From contig JBMTVT010000023.1 of assembly GCA_049451635.1 (NCBI GenBank), positions 1 through 33,362 on the forward strand: a DNA stretch of 33,362 nt, read 5' to 3'. The DNA is from JBMTVT01 sp049451635 (lineage in GTDB: Bacteria; Bacteroidota; Bacteroidia; Flavobacteriales; Flavobacteriaceae). The position numbers were made by a program, and so were the translations under genes. Positions 24,412-32,748 of this stretch are shown one piece after another. How positions within the stretch are numbered: the first letter of the stretch is position 1; every line of letters begins with the position of its first letter. The notes beneath the pieces are model-generated. The model saw nothing but the letters and a program-made list of their open reading frames with translations. It had not been told where the DNA came from and did no database searches.

Positions 24412-25323
24412 TTAATTGCAGAATAGATGAAAAACACCTCTATTTTTGCTGATTTCTAGCGTTGGTAATGGTATTTTTATCATATTAAAAAAATCAAAAA
24501 TTGACTGCAATAATTTTGAATTTACCCTAATAGCATTCAAATTTACATCAAAACTCAAATAGTATTGCCGATACATCGAATTACTTGTTAACACTTGATT
24601 GTCAATATCTCCTACACCTGTCAACATGCCTTCAGCACCATAACCAATAGCAACATTAAGCCATTTTGGTATTTTACTATTTTTAAAAAAAGAGTGTAAA
24701 TTAAAACTTAGCCAATAAGTTTGCCCATTATAATCTTTTCAAAGTTTGCTCTAAATACGTTTCCCCTAGCTTATTTGGACGTTGAGCAGCATACTTTGTT
24801 TAATGAAAAGAGTATTTTAAGGCAATTCGTTGTTCTTTCCAAAGTAATTCTTGCCCAATATACAAACCTGAACCGGCTCCATTTGCTAAAATATCGCCCC
24901 AAGAAAAACCCCATTCTTTAGAATACCCATCCAATACTTCAATAGCTGTTAAAAAAGTAAACCCTAAAGTGGCTCCATACAATAATTGGTCTTTTCACTT
25001 ACTCCACTCCAATTTAATAATTGTGCACCGTGTTTTCCTAATTGGCAGGAAGTAAAAGCATGCCCTAGCTTATCCATTTGTAACCACTAATTATTATCAT
25101 TAGTAGTGTGGAATTTGGAACGATCATAATCTGCATACCAAAGTTGATTTAAACCTAACAATGTAATTCCAGCTATGGAAGCTTCAGAAATTATTATCGC
25201 ATTACGCTTTGGTTTATTTAAAGTATCGTTTGATGTTAGGAAATCATTGAGTTTTGACTGGGAAAAGGAAAATACAGGTAATAAAACAATAAGAACGATA
25301 TGTTTTATTGATAAACATTTCAC
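24412..25323 (-). pseudogene. Decayed DUF2279 (YfiM-like) gene: two stops and two frameshifts
   Basis: Once a 303-aa exported protein, now broken in four places. Reading the minus strand from GTG 25323: signal peptide (MKCLSIKHIVLIVLLPVFSFSQ), then LGLNQLWYADYDRSKFH; an in-frame TAG at 25087-25089; the same frame continues WLQMDKLGHAFTSCQLGKHG to about 24991; a one-base loss within 24986-24994; YGATLGFTFLTAIEVLDGYS and WGFSWGDILANGAGSG; an in-frame TAA at 24800-24802; YAAQRPNKLGE; a one-base gain in the A run at 24736-24739; then YNGQTYWLSFNLHSF to the stop at 24412. DKLGHAF and the EVLDGYS..WGFSWGD motifs identify DUF2279. It abuts mltG (TAGTG). Confidence 0.88.
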
Positions 25324-26366
25324 TATCTGTTGACACCTTGTGATGATAAATATCGTTGATATTCTCTCGCATTTATATTATGCTGTGCGAGTGTTTTTGC
25401 AAATTTATGAAAGCCGAAGTTTTTAGCATCGGCAGCAAAATATAAATAATTGTGCTTTTCATAATTCAAAACCGCATCAATGGTAGAAATATCTGGCATA
25501 GCAATAAGTCCCGGTGGTAATCCTAGATTTTTATAAGTGTTATATGGTGATTCAATTTCTTTGTGCACATTTAAAACACGTTTTATAATGGTGTTTTTAT
25601 ACTGAGGCAATTTATACGCCGCAAATTTTAAAGTTGGATCAGCTTGAAGTGGCATGCCAATTCTAATTCTATTCATATAAACACCTGTAATTCGTGGTTG
25701 TTCGCTAGGTTGTTTGGATTCTTCGTAAACGATTGAAGCTAAGGCTATCACTTGATCTTGAGATAAACCAATGTTGTGTGCTTTTTGTATTCTGGTTTCC
25801 GTCCAAAATCGATTGTATTCTTTAAGCATTCTACTTCTAAAATCTTCAGCTGAAGTATTCCAGAAAAATTCATAACTATTTGGCAAATACATCCCCAAGG
25901 CAGTGGCTTCATTAAATCCGTTTTCCTTTAAAAAAGCACTATCTTTCATGGTGTTTAAAAGTGATAGACTATCCGCTTCAATTTGAGATGATACTCTTCC
26001 TGCCAACTTTTCTAGAGTCTCTTGGTTGTTAAAAGATAATTTTATGGGCAAATTTTTACTTCGGATGGAATTAATGATATCATTATTGGTCATCCCTTTT
26101 TTGATTTCATAACGACCAGCTTTAATATTGGTAGTGTATTTTTTTCTTTCAGCTAAATTGTCAAAAGATTCCATATCGTCCAACAAGGGTTCCAGCTGAC
26201 TTTTTACTTGTTCATAATTGCCATTTGATGGGATAAAAACATAAGCCACTTCGTTATTAAAAGCAGTATTGGGTCTAAGCATTGCTTTATAAACAAAATT
26301 GGCAAAAAAAGCAGCAAATACCAATCCTATTAAAGCTATGGCTATAAGTATTTTTTTAATGTACAT
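25323..26366 (-). CDS. mltG: Endolytic murein transglycosylase
   Basis: Inner-membrane YceG/MltG enzyme that cuts nascent glycan strands and so sets peptidoglycan strand length. The 347 aa have one N-terminal membrane anchor (about 5-27), a LysM-like region (about 38-110) and the catalytic domain with GMYLPNSYEFFWN and SIVYEESKQPSEQPRITGVY; E216 aligns with the catalytic E218 of the E. coli enzyme by my reading. ADPTLKFA and YNTYKNLGLPPGLIAMP complete the family pattern. It begins directly at the stop of the GNAT gene, and dapF is further upstream, a cell-wall related operon. Its stop codon overlaps the GTG of the downstream pseudogene. Confidence 0.96.
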   Translation of the reverse strand: MYIKKILIAIALIGLVFAAFFANFVYKAMLRPNTAFNNEVAYVFIPSNGNYEQVKSQLEPLLDDMESFDNLAERKKYTTNIKAGRYEIKKGMTNNDIINSIRSKNLPIKLSFNNQETLEKLAGRVSSQIEADSLSLLNTMKDSAFLKENGFNEATALGMYLPNSYEFFWNTSAEDFRSRMLKEYNRFWTETRIQKAHNIGLSQDQVIALASIVYEESKQPSEQPRITGVYMNRIRIGMPLQADPTLKFAAYKLPQYKNTIIKRVLNVHKEIESPYNTYKNLGLPPGLIAMPDISTIDAVLNYEKHNYLYFAADAKNFGFHKFAKTLAQHNINAREYQRYLSSQGVNR

Positions 26367-26891
26367 TTAATTATTTATTAGCTGAAATATATACTCGTTT
26401 TTATAGGAACCATTTACTTTGTTCCAGTCTTTTTTAAGCCCAACTTCTTTAAATCCATGATTTTTAAAAAGCTTTAAACTGGCTTCATTGCCTTCTGAAA
26501 TATTACAAAATAATTGATGCAAGCCTAAATGCGTAAAGCTGTAATCAATTAGTAATTTCAAAGCTTCATGCCCATAACCCTTCAGTCTATCATTTGGTTC
26601 TTTAACCAAAATACCAACACCTGCCCTACCGTTTTTAAAATCGAAATCGAACAAATCAATCATTCCCAATGCAACATTATCATAACTTGAAATAACCAAT
26701 CTTAATTGTTTCACTTCAAAAATATCTTTATGTGCGTTTTCTAAGTATTGCTTTATTAAAAACTTTGAATATGGTGTTTGGGTATTACTTATTTCCCAGA
26801 CGGTTTCGTCGTTTTCAATAGCGTGGATAAATTCCAAATCTTCAGGTTCCAAAGCACGCAAAAAAATATGTTCACCTTTTAGAGTAATCAT
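26367..26891 (-). CDS. GNAT acetyltransferase, RimJ/RimL type
   Basis: A 174-aa acetyltransferase of the RimJ/RimL subgroup. ITLKGEHIFLRALEPEDLEFIHAIEND is the usual N-terminus, GVGILVKEPNDRLKGYGHEALKLLIDYSF carries the acetyl-CoA-binding R/L-K-G-Y-G, and NEASLKLFKNHGFKEVG is motif B. The start at 26891 is chosen over 26933 because it overlaps the dapF stop as ATGA and begins at the family-typical residue. Substrate is unknown: protein N-termini, small amines or antibiotics are all possible. It sits between dapF and mltG in one compact operon. Confidence 0.9.
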   Translation of the reverse strand: MITLKGEHIFLRALEPEDLEFIHAIENDETVWEISNTQTPYSKFLIKQYLENAHKDIFEVKQLRLVISSYDNVALGMIDLFDFDFKNGRAGVGILVKEPNDRLKGYGHEALKLLIDYSFTHLGLHQLFCNISEGNEASLKLFKNHGFKEVGLKKDWNKVNGSYKNEYIFQLINN

Positions 26892-27661
26892 ATAGTTCCT
26901 TGATATACAAATTTTGCAGGACCAATAAGCCATACATTTTTATAAGCCCCATTTTCAACATCAAAAGTAACTTGTAATTTGCCTCCTTCGGCATCAATGT
27001 CAATGCTGTTTTTTTCAGTTTCACCTATATAGTGCATCGCTAATGCAACCGCTGTAACACCCGTACCGCATGACAAAGTTTCATCTTCAACACCACGTTC
27101 GTAGGTTCTAACCTTAAAAGTTGTATCCGATAGTTTTTTTACAAAATTCACATTACTACCAGCTTCGTTATAAGGTTCTCCATATCGGATTTTAGCGCCT
27201 TTAGTTTTAATGTCGAAATTTTCAATAGCTTCTTCAAACTGAACATGATGTGGAGAACCTGTGTTTAAAAACACATGGTTTTTATGCCTCTCAAGAACAG
27301 GAACATCTTGCATTTGAAGTTTTACAATATCGCCATAAATAGTAGCATGGTGCAAACCATCAATAGCTTCAAAAACGGCTTTATCTTTTATAACCCCTAA
27401 ATGCTTTGCGAAAGCAACCAGGCACCTACCGCCATTACCACACATGGAGCTTTCATTGCCATCGGCATTGTAATACACCATTTTGAAATCCAAATCTGGA
27501 TGATTTTCAAGTAAAATAAGTCCGTCTGCACCTATGCCAAAACGTCGGTCGCATAAAAACGCAATGTGTTTGGTATTGTTTTTGTCAAAATTTTGTTGAC
27601 GATTATCAATCATCACAAAATCGTTTCCCGTTCCTTGATATTTATAAAAAGTCTGTAGCAT
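26888..27661 (-). CDS. dapF: Diaminopimelate epimerase
   Basis: Converts LL- to meso-diaminopimelate, the direct precursor of lysine and the peptidoglycan cross-linking residue. The 257-aa protein has the two catalytic cysteines, C74 in MCGNGGRC and C198 in ETLSCGTGVTAVA, and the N-terminal FYKYQGTGNDFVMID. The start at 27661 (MLQTFYKYQG) fits family members better than the earlier GTG/ATG-type codon four residues upstream. A TATATTTG -7 element lies 10 bases before this start. First gene of a dapF-GNAT-mltG operon; the condensing enzyme DapA is encoded about 15 kb to the left. Confidence 0.96.
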   Translation of the reverse strand: MLQTFYKYQGTGNDFVMIDNRQQNFDKNNTKHIAFLCDRRFGIGADGLILLENHPDLDFKMVYYNADGNESSMCGNGGRCLVAFAKHLGVIKDKAVFEAIDGLHHATIYGDIVKLQMQDVPVLERHKNHVFLNTGSPHHVQFEEAIENFDIKTKGAKIRYGEPYNEAGSNVNFVKKLSDTTFKVRTYERGVEDETLSCGTGVTAVALAMHYIGETEKNSIDIDAEGGKLQVTFDVENGAYKNVWLIGPAKFVYQGTI

Positions 27662-27670
27662 ATTAAAACA

Positions 27671-27678
27671 CAAATATA
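27671..27678 (-). promoter_or_regulatory. Candidate -7 element for the dapF operon
   Basis: TATATTTG on the minus strand fits TAnnTTTG and lies 10 bases before the dapF ATG, implying a very short leader. No TTG is present 19 bases upstream. Confidence 0.4.
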
Positions 27679-27721
27679 TAAATATTAAACCGTTTTTGTG
27701 TGTGTTAAATAGTCGTTAAAA

Positions 27722-27752
27722 TTGAAGTTAAAAATCGTTAAAAGAATATTTG
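27722..27752 (+). promoter_or_regulatory. Candidate promoter for the HtrA gene
   Basis: TTG at 27722-27724, a 20-base spacer, then AATATTTG (27745-27752), one mismatch from TAnnTTTG. The start codon follows 57 bases later. Spacing is good, the -7 match imperfect. Confidence 0.4.
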
Positions 27753-27809
27753 AGATTCAATAAATATTTAATTTTATTCGTTGTTATTATAATTTAAAAT
27801 TGAAAGATT

Positions 27810-29219
27810 ATGAAGAAATTTTTAACATTAGTATTAGTTTCAGCATTGGGGGGGATTTTCACCTTGGGAACCTACAAACTTTTTATGGAAGATGAAAAGC
27901 CAGTTTTGGTAAGCACTACAGAAATAAACCCCGCATTTTTACCTACCAGTAACATTAGCAATTTGGATAATACTGATGAAACCCCGGACTTTACTATTGC
28001 TGCTGAAAATACCGTTAATGCCGTTGTACATGTTAAAAATGTAACTATCAGTACAGGACAATTAACCTTACAGGACTTGTTTTCTGGCAGAAGCCCTCAA
28101 CGTGCCCAAATGGGAACTGGATCGGGTGTTATTATAAATGCTGATGGCTATATTATCACTAATAACCATGTTATCAATAATTCTGATGAACTCTCAGTAA
28201 CTCTCAACAACAATAAAACTTATAAAGCCGAAATAGTAGGTTCAGACCCAAAAACCGATATTGCTTTACTTAAAATTGATGCCGAAGAAGATTTGCCTTA
28301 CGTTACTTTTGCAGATTCTGATAATGCTAAAATAGGTGAATGGGTTCTTGCAGTTGGTAACCCCTTCAATTTAACTTCAACTGTTACCGCGGGCATTATA
28401 AGCGCCAAAGCAAGAAATTTAGACCCTACAGGTAAATATACACAATCGTTTATTCAAACCGATGCGGCAGTTAACCCAGGAAATTCAGGAGGTGCGCTGG
28501 TAAATACTAAAGGTGAGTTGGTAGGTATAAACACTGCTATTTCCTCGCAAACGGGCTCTTATATAGGTTATTCTTTTGCTGTACCAAGTAATATTGCCAG
28601 AAGAGTAATTGAAGATATTATGGAGTATGGAAACGTGCAAAATGGTATTTTAGGTATAACAGGTGGTTCCCTGAACAGTTCTGTTGCAGACGAATTAGGT
28701 GTTAACGAAACTGAAGGTATTTATGTTGCTGAAGTTATTGAAGATTCTGGTGCTGAAAAAGCGGGTATTGAAACAGGTGATATCATCAAAGAAATTGACA
28801 ATATTAAAGTATCAAAATTTGCTGATTTAACAGGACATATAAGCGCTAGACGTGCGGGAGATATTGTCAACTTAACACTTTTAAAAGACGGCAAATTAAA
28901 AACTGTTGCCGTTACTTTAACCAGAAACGAAACCTTTACATTACCCTTAGTAGGGCGTGTGAAAAATGCTAAAAAAGAAGATTTAAAGAAACTAAATGCA
29001 TCAAATGGTGTAAAAATAATTGAATTAAACAATGAGTACGAATCTTATTGGAAGAAAAACGGTGTAGAAGAAGGTTCTATAATCACTTCAATTAATGATA
29101 ACAAAATAAACTCTGTTGATGATGTGCAAAACGCCATAAAAAACAGATCGCAATTTGAGCCACTTAGAATTGAGCTTATAAATTCTAACGGCGAAAAAGA
29201 ACGATACAATTTCAGGTAA
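27810..29219 (+). CDS. htrA: HtrA/DegP-family serine protease with two PDZ domains
   Basis: Periplasmic heat-shock-type protease/chaperone for misfolded envelope proteins. The 469 aa begin with a membrane-targeting segment (MKKFLTLVLVSALGGIFTLG), followed by the trypsin-like domain with the catalytic triad H120 (TNNHVI), D150 (KTDIALLKI) and S226 (NPGNSGGAL). Two PDZ domains follow: one around 285-375 (GIYVAEVIEDSGAEKAGI) and one around 395-469 (GSIITSINDNKI). The triad is intact. It is a stand-alone gene, bounded by a candidate promoter and a very strong terminator. Whether it is stress-induced cannot be told; no CpxR- or RpoE-like sites were recognised. Confidence 0.96.
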   Translation: MKKFLTLVLVSALGGIFTLGTYKLFMEDEKPVLVSTTEINPAFLPTSNISNLDNTDETPDFTIAAENTVNAVVHVKNVTISTGQLTLQDLFSGRSPQRAQMGTGSGVIINADGYIITNNHVINNSDELSVTLNNNKTYKAEIVGSDPKTDIALLKIDAEEDLPYVTFADSDNAKIGEWVLAVGNPFNLTSTVTAGIISAKARNLDPTGKYTQSFIQTDAAVNPGNSGGALVNTKGELVGINTAISSQTGSYIGYSFAVPSNIARRVIEDIMEYGNVQNGILGITGGSLNSSVADELGVNETEGIYVAEVIEDSGAEKAGIETGDIIKEIDNIKVSKFADLTGHISARRAGDIVNLTLLKDGKLKTVAVTLTRNETFTLPLVGRVKNAKKEDLKKLNASNGVKIIELNNEYESYWKKNGVEEGSIITSINDNKINSVDDVQNAIKNRSQFEPLRIELINSNGEKERYNFR

Positions 29220-29232
29220 ACAAAATCTGTTT

Positions 29233-29282
29233 AAAAAAATACCCCTTTAAAAACAAAGCAGTTTTTAAAGGGGTATTTTTTT
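29233..29282 (+). terminator. Strong intrinsic terminator after htrA (22-bp perfect stem)
   Basis: 29233-29254 and 29261-29282 are perfectly complementary over 22 bases around a 6-base loop (AAAGCA), with the central ACCCC/GGGGT and flanking A and T runs. The T run makes it a classical terminator on the plus strand. The matching A run would make it function on the minus strand too, although no minus gene ends there. Confidence 0.92.
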
Positions 29283-29385
29283 GATTACTGTTAATAAGCG
29301 AAGAATAATTTCAATGAAAAATTACAGTATCATTACGTCTTGTAATTTTTATAAAAAAAACGCTACGAAAACGTTTGAAATATGA

Positions 29386-29393
29386 TATTTTTG
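29386..29393 (+). promoter_or_regulatory. Candidate -7 element for gap
   Basis: TATTTTTG followed by C, matching TAnnTTTG, 35 bases before the gap ATG. No TTG is found 19 bases upstream; a TTTG lies only 8 bases away. Confidence 0.4.
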
Positions 29394-29428
29394 CAAAAAT
29401 TTTCAATACAAACTAAACTATTTAAACT

Positions 29429-30877
29429 ATGAGTTTTAACAAAACTTATGAAACAGAATTGGCCTTTCAGGCAGATAGAAGAAAAGCAACAGTAGAATTC
29501 ATTAAAATTGTAAGCGACCTCTGGTACGATAAATCTATTGAGTTGGTTATTTTCAGAAATCAATTAATTGATAGGAATGTTAGCCAAATTTTAAACTTAC
29601 ACGAATACGCTGGTGAATTTGTTCAAAAACCAATTTCAATTTTTGATTCTGTTGAAATTGCTCAAGCTATCAAAACACTGGATATTCCTCCTGCAAAATT
29701 GGATATTGGAAAACTAACCTACGAGTATCATTTAGAAGACAACAAACATAACAACGCTACTGCATTTGTTGTTTCCAAGCTTAGCGATGCCAAAAAAAAT
29801 GGCAATATTAAACCCAAAGATGTAGTGCTTTATGGTTTTGGTAGAATTGGACGTTTAGTAGCTCGCGAGCTTATGGCACGCACCGGAAAAGGAAGCCAAT
29901 TGCGTTTAAGAGCTATAGTAACTCGTGGTAAAATTGATCCTCAAATACTAGAAAAGAGAGCTTCTTTATTAAGAAACGATTCTGTACACGGTGACTTCCC
30001 CGGTACTGTTACTGTTGATGCAGAAAATAATGCTTTAATTATCAATGGTACTACTGTAAACATAATTTCAGCAAATGCACCTGAAGATATAGATTACACA
30101 AAATTTAACATCAATAACGCATTGGTAATTGATAATACGGGGGCTTTCAGAGATAAAGAAGCTTTGAGCAGACACCTAAAATACAGAGGTGTTGAAAAGG
30201 TATTGTTAACTGCCCCGGGCAAAGGAGTTCCAAACATTGTTTATGGCGTGAACCATCTAGAAAGTGACCCTGACAAAGTTGATATTTTTTCAGCTGCTTC
30301 ATGTACGACAAATGCTATTACCCCTATTTTAAAAGCTATTGATGATTCTTTTATAGTAAAAAGCGGGCATTTAGAAACTATTCATGCTTACACCAACGAC
30401 CAGAATTTGGTTGACAATTTTCATAATAAATACCGTCGTGGTAGAGCTGCAGGTTTAAATATGGTTATTACAGAAACTGGAGCAGGAAGTGCTGTTGCCA
30501 AAGCGTTGCCAAGTTTAGAAGGAAAACTAACCTCAAATGCTATTAGAGTACCCGTTCCAAATGGTTCGTTGGCTATTTTAAATTTGGAGTTGAAAAATAA
30601 AACATCACTGGAAGGCATTAACACCATTTTAAAGAAATATGCCTTAGAAGGCGATTTGGTTGAACAAATTAAATATGAATTAAGCGACGAACTTGTATCA
30701 AGCGATATTATTGGCAGTTCAGCCCCTTCAATTTACGATAGCAAAGCCACAATAGTTAGAAAAGATGGTAAAAACATCATTTTATACATTTGGTATGACA
30801 ACGAATATGGCTATAGCCATCAAGTTATCAGGCTTGCAAAATATATTGCTAAAGTTAGACGTTACACATATTATTAA
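29429..30877 (+). CDS. gap: Glyceraldehyde-3-phosphate dehydrogenase with N-terminal extension
   Basis: A 482-aa GAPDH, longer than the usual ~335 by an extension of about 130 residues (1-130) that resembles no domain I know. The Rossmann motif YGFGRIGRLVAREL starts at 135, and the catalytic pair is C292 (SAASCTTNAITPI) and H319 (LETIHAYTND), 27 residues apart as in other GAPDHs. Where NAD-specific enzymes have Asp after the second strand, this one reads RAIVTRGK (161-168), which suggests NADP or dual cofactor use and perhaps a gluconeogenic role. The gene is alone and ends with a terminator. Long GAPDHs of this kind are common in flavobacteria as a second paralogue. Confidence 0.93.
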   Translation: MSFNKTYETELAFQADRRKATVEFIKIVSDLWYDKSIELVIFRNQLIDRNVSQILNLHEYAGEFVQKPISIFDSVEIAQAIKTLDIPPAKLDIGKLTYEYHLEDNKHNNATAFVVSKLSDAKKNGNIKPKDVVLYGFGRIGRLVARELMARTGKGSQLRLRAIVTRGKIDPQILEKRASLLRNDSVHGDFPGTVTVDAENNALIINGTTVNIISANAPEDIDYTKFNINNALVIDNTGAFRDKEALSRHLKYRGVEKVLLTAPGKGVPNIVYGVNHLESDPDKVDIFSAASCTTNAITPILKAIDDSFIVKSGHLETIHAYTNDQNLVDNFHNKYRRGRAAGLNMVITETGAGSAVAKALPSLEGKLTSNAIRVPVPNGSLAILNLELKNKTSLEGINTILKKYALEGDLVEQIKYELSDELVSSDIIGSSAPSIYDSKATIVRKDGKNIILYIWYDNEYGYSHQVIRLAKYIAKVRRYTYY

Positions 30878-30917
30878 TGCATAACATCTAAATTAAAAAC
30901 TCAATCGTATATACATT

Positions 30918-30940
30918 AGCCTCATTTTATGAGGCTTTTT
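30918..30940 (+). terminator. Intrinsic terminator after gap
   Basis: AGCCTCA pairs with TGAGGCT around a TTTTA loop and is followed by a T run, about 40 bases past the gap stop codon. Confidence 0.88.
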
Positions 30941-31017
30941 GATTATTTATAACCGTATAATAAACTATATTTTATAAATTAGTGACCAAACACAACCATT
31001 AAAATCCTATCAAAAAA

Positions 31018-31641
31018 ATGAATCCTATTAAATCTGCAATTTTCTTAATTTTTACTTGCTTATTCACACTTCATTCCTTCTCACAAAAAAACAATGATGA
31101 CGATATATTATCATTACAAAATGGCACTATTGATAATCAATTTGAATATGTGCTTAAAAAGTCTGGTAACTTTAGGGGCACCAATGGACAAATGTATGAA
31201 GCCGTAAACCTCGGCATGTTGCTTACACTTCGTGCCCACACCATAGATTCCCTTAAAACGGTACACAAAGATTTAGCAGATACCCAAGCGGTGGTTAAAG
31301 CACAAGCTAAAGAAATTGCAGATTTAAAAACAAACCTTACCAATACACGAAACGATTTAACCAAAACAAACTCAGAAAAAGACAGTATGGCTTTGTTTGG
31401 TATGCAAATGAGCAAAACTGGTTATAATGCCCTGATGTGGACTATAGTTGCTGCTTTATTGGCATTATTGTTATTCTTCATTTATAGATTTAAAAACAGT
31501 AATGTGATAACACGTGATGCTAAAAAAGCTCTTGCTGAAATTGAAGAAGAATTTGAAGAGCACCGTAAAACCGCTTTAGAGCGGGAGCAAAAAGTACGCC
31601 GCCAATTGCAAGACGAAATTAACAAACAAAAAAAGGCTTAG
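31018..31641 (+). CDS. Exported coiled-coil protein with one membrane segment
   Basis: A 207-aa protein: signal peptide (about 1-23, ending HSFSQ), a short region with GQMYEAVNLGMLLTLR, a heptad-like coiled coil (about 75-122, rich in K, D, T, N), a membrane segment (139-158, LMWTIVAALLALLLFFIYRF) and a charged C-terminal coil (168-207, EEEFEEHRKTALEREQKVRR). Similar flavobacterial proteins are labelled tRNA (guanine-N1)-methyltransferase in databases, but no SAM-binding motif or knotted methyltransferase domain is present here, so I regard that name as an error. The role is unknown; the layout suggests an envelope scaffold or membrane-spanning tether. It is monocistronic and followed by a terminator. 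Confidence 0.8.
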   Translation: MNPIKSAIFLIFTCLFTLHSFSQKNNDDDILSLQNGTIDNQFEYVLKKSGNFRGTNGQMYEAVNLGMLLTLRAHTIDSLKTVHKDLADTQAVVKAQAKEIADLKTNLTNTRNDLTKTNSEKDSMALFGMQMSKTGYNALMWTIVAALLALLLFFIYRFKNSNVITRDAKKALAEIEEEFEEHRKTALEREQKVRRQLQDEINKQKKA

Positions 31642-31669
31642 TAAATTAGTTAATACTTTAAACTTTAAA

Positions 31670-31701
31670 ATCTGCAAAATAACATTGCAGATATTTTTTT
31701 T
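31670..31701 (+). terminator. Intrinsic terminator after the coiled-coil protein gene
   Basis: ATCTGCAA (31670-31677) pairs with TTGCAGAT (31685-31692) around a 7-base loop and is followed by eight T residues. It lies about 30 bases after the stop codon. Confidence 0.88.
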
Positions 31702-31796
31702 GCTGGAATAAGTTTATTAATTGGAATAAAATTGAGTTTATAATGGCTGAATAAGAGCAAGAATAGAAAAAAAATAATGAATATTCTAGAGAGGTT

Positions 31797-32099
31797 ATGG
31801 CTACTTATGTTAGTACTCATCCTGGAACTATGAAACAAACAAGAAATCTAAAAGAGTTGTCAATTTTTTTTAATGATAGAATATTTCGAATGGAAGACTT
31901 TGCATTTCTTAATAATCCATCTAGTTCTCAATTTCAAAATTTAGAAGATTTGATTATGACATACATAGTCAAACATCAAAGCTTTATTATTCTATTTGAC
32001 GAATTAAAAAGTAAATCTAAAGATGTATTATACCAAATTGAACAAAAATTTAATGAAAACAGACAACGAAATAACAACAATGTGAATAATTCATGTTAA
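31797..32099 (+). CDS. Orphan 100-aa protein of unknown function
   Basis: An open frame of 100 codons from ATG 31797, with AGAGAGG directly before it (rather close for a Shine-Dalgarno site). The protein is soluble and mixed-charge: MKQTRNLKELSIFFNDRIF, then FAFLNNPSSSQFQNLEDLIM, a hydrophobic YIVKHQSFIILFDEL, and an Asn-rich tail (ENRQRNNNNVNNSC). I do not recognise a family and see no signal peptide or membrane segment. It stands alone between a terminator and a 156-base empty stretch. It could be a recent acquisition or spurious. Confidence 0.42.
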   Translation: MATYVSTHPGTMKQTRNLKELSIFFNDRIFRMEDFAFLNNPSSSQFQNLEDLIMTYIVKHQSFIILFDELKSKSKDVLYQIEQKFNENRQRNNNNVNNSC

Positions 32100-32255
32100 C
32101 CTCCTACTTCAATTTAAAATCTTATATTTAAACAACTGATTGATTTTATAGGAGAAGAAAAATTTGCACGGGACTATTTAGAGAGATTGTTAATCAATAA
32201 CATAAAAAACCACAAAAAACACTTGACGATAATTAAGGTAACAATCTTAATTTAC

Positions 32256-32738
32256 CTACAAATTCAACTGCCAAAACCCAACATCGTGCCACGTGTTAAA
32301 TTTAAACCCAACTTCTTTTAAATGGGCAACTTTTTCAAACCCAAATTTTTCGTGGAGTTTAATACTAGCTTGATTTGGCAAAGTTAATACGCCTAAAACC
32401 ACATGGCAATGTTGTTTTTTGAGTAACGCTAACAGTTCCTTATACAACAACGAACCTATTTGCTTTCCTTGTTCGCCATGTTTCACATAAACAGTAGATT
32501 CTACCGTATTGTTATATGCAGGCTTGGGCCTAAACTTACTACCATAAGCATACCCCAAAATTTGATTGTCTTCTTCAAAAACCAAAAAGGGATAATTAGT
32601 GTTTATGATGGTTACCTTTTCTAAAAATACTTCAAAAGCAATTGCCACATCATCAAAAGTAGCTACGGAGTTTACAACGTAATAGTTATAAATATCTAAA
32701 AGTTCACGGGTATCATTAATATTAAAAGGTCTAATCAC
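32256..32738 (-). CDS. GNAT acetyltransferase, phosphinothricin-acetyltransferase-like
   Basis: A 160-aa acetyltransferase resembling the PAT/MddA group. The N-terminus IRPFNINDTRELLDIYNYYVVNSVATFDD is typical of that group; LGYAYGSKFRPKPAYNNTVESTVYV follows, then the acetyl-CoA motif GEQGKQIGSLLYKELL and NQASIKLHEKFGFEKVAHLKEVG. Related enzymes acetylate phosphinothricin, methionine sulfoximine or other amines; the substrate here is unknown. The start codon is GTG (32738), placed by family alignment. It follows the DinB/YfiT-like gene by 10 bases, and a TATTTTTG element at 32741-32748 sits right against the start. Confidence 0.88.
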   Translation of the reverse strand: MIRPFNINDTRELLDIYNYYVVNSVATFDDVAIAFEVFLEKVTIINTNYPFLVFEEDNQILGYAYGSKFRPKPAYNNTVESTVYVKHGEQGKQIGSLLYKELLALLKKQHCHVVLGVLTLPNQASIKLHEKFGFEKVAHLKEVGFKFNTWHDVGFWQLNL

Positions 32739-32748
32739 AACAAAAATA

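Noticed and set aside
25087..25323. Treating the first fragment of the DUF2279 region as a complete 78-aa secreted protein
   Set aside because: The frame continues with family sequence directly after the TAG, so it is the broken start of the pseudogene.
32145..32321. Open frame in the spacer after the orphan gene, reading FARDYLERLL-like sequence
   Set aside because: It has no start codon, sits between stops, and runs antisense into the GNAT gene; best explained as a chance open frame.
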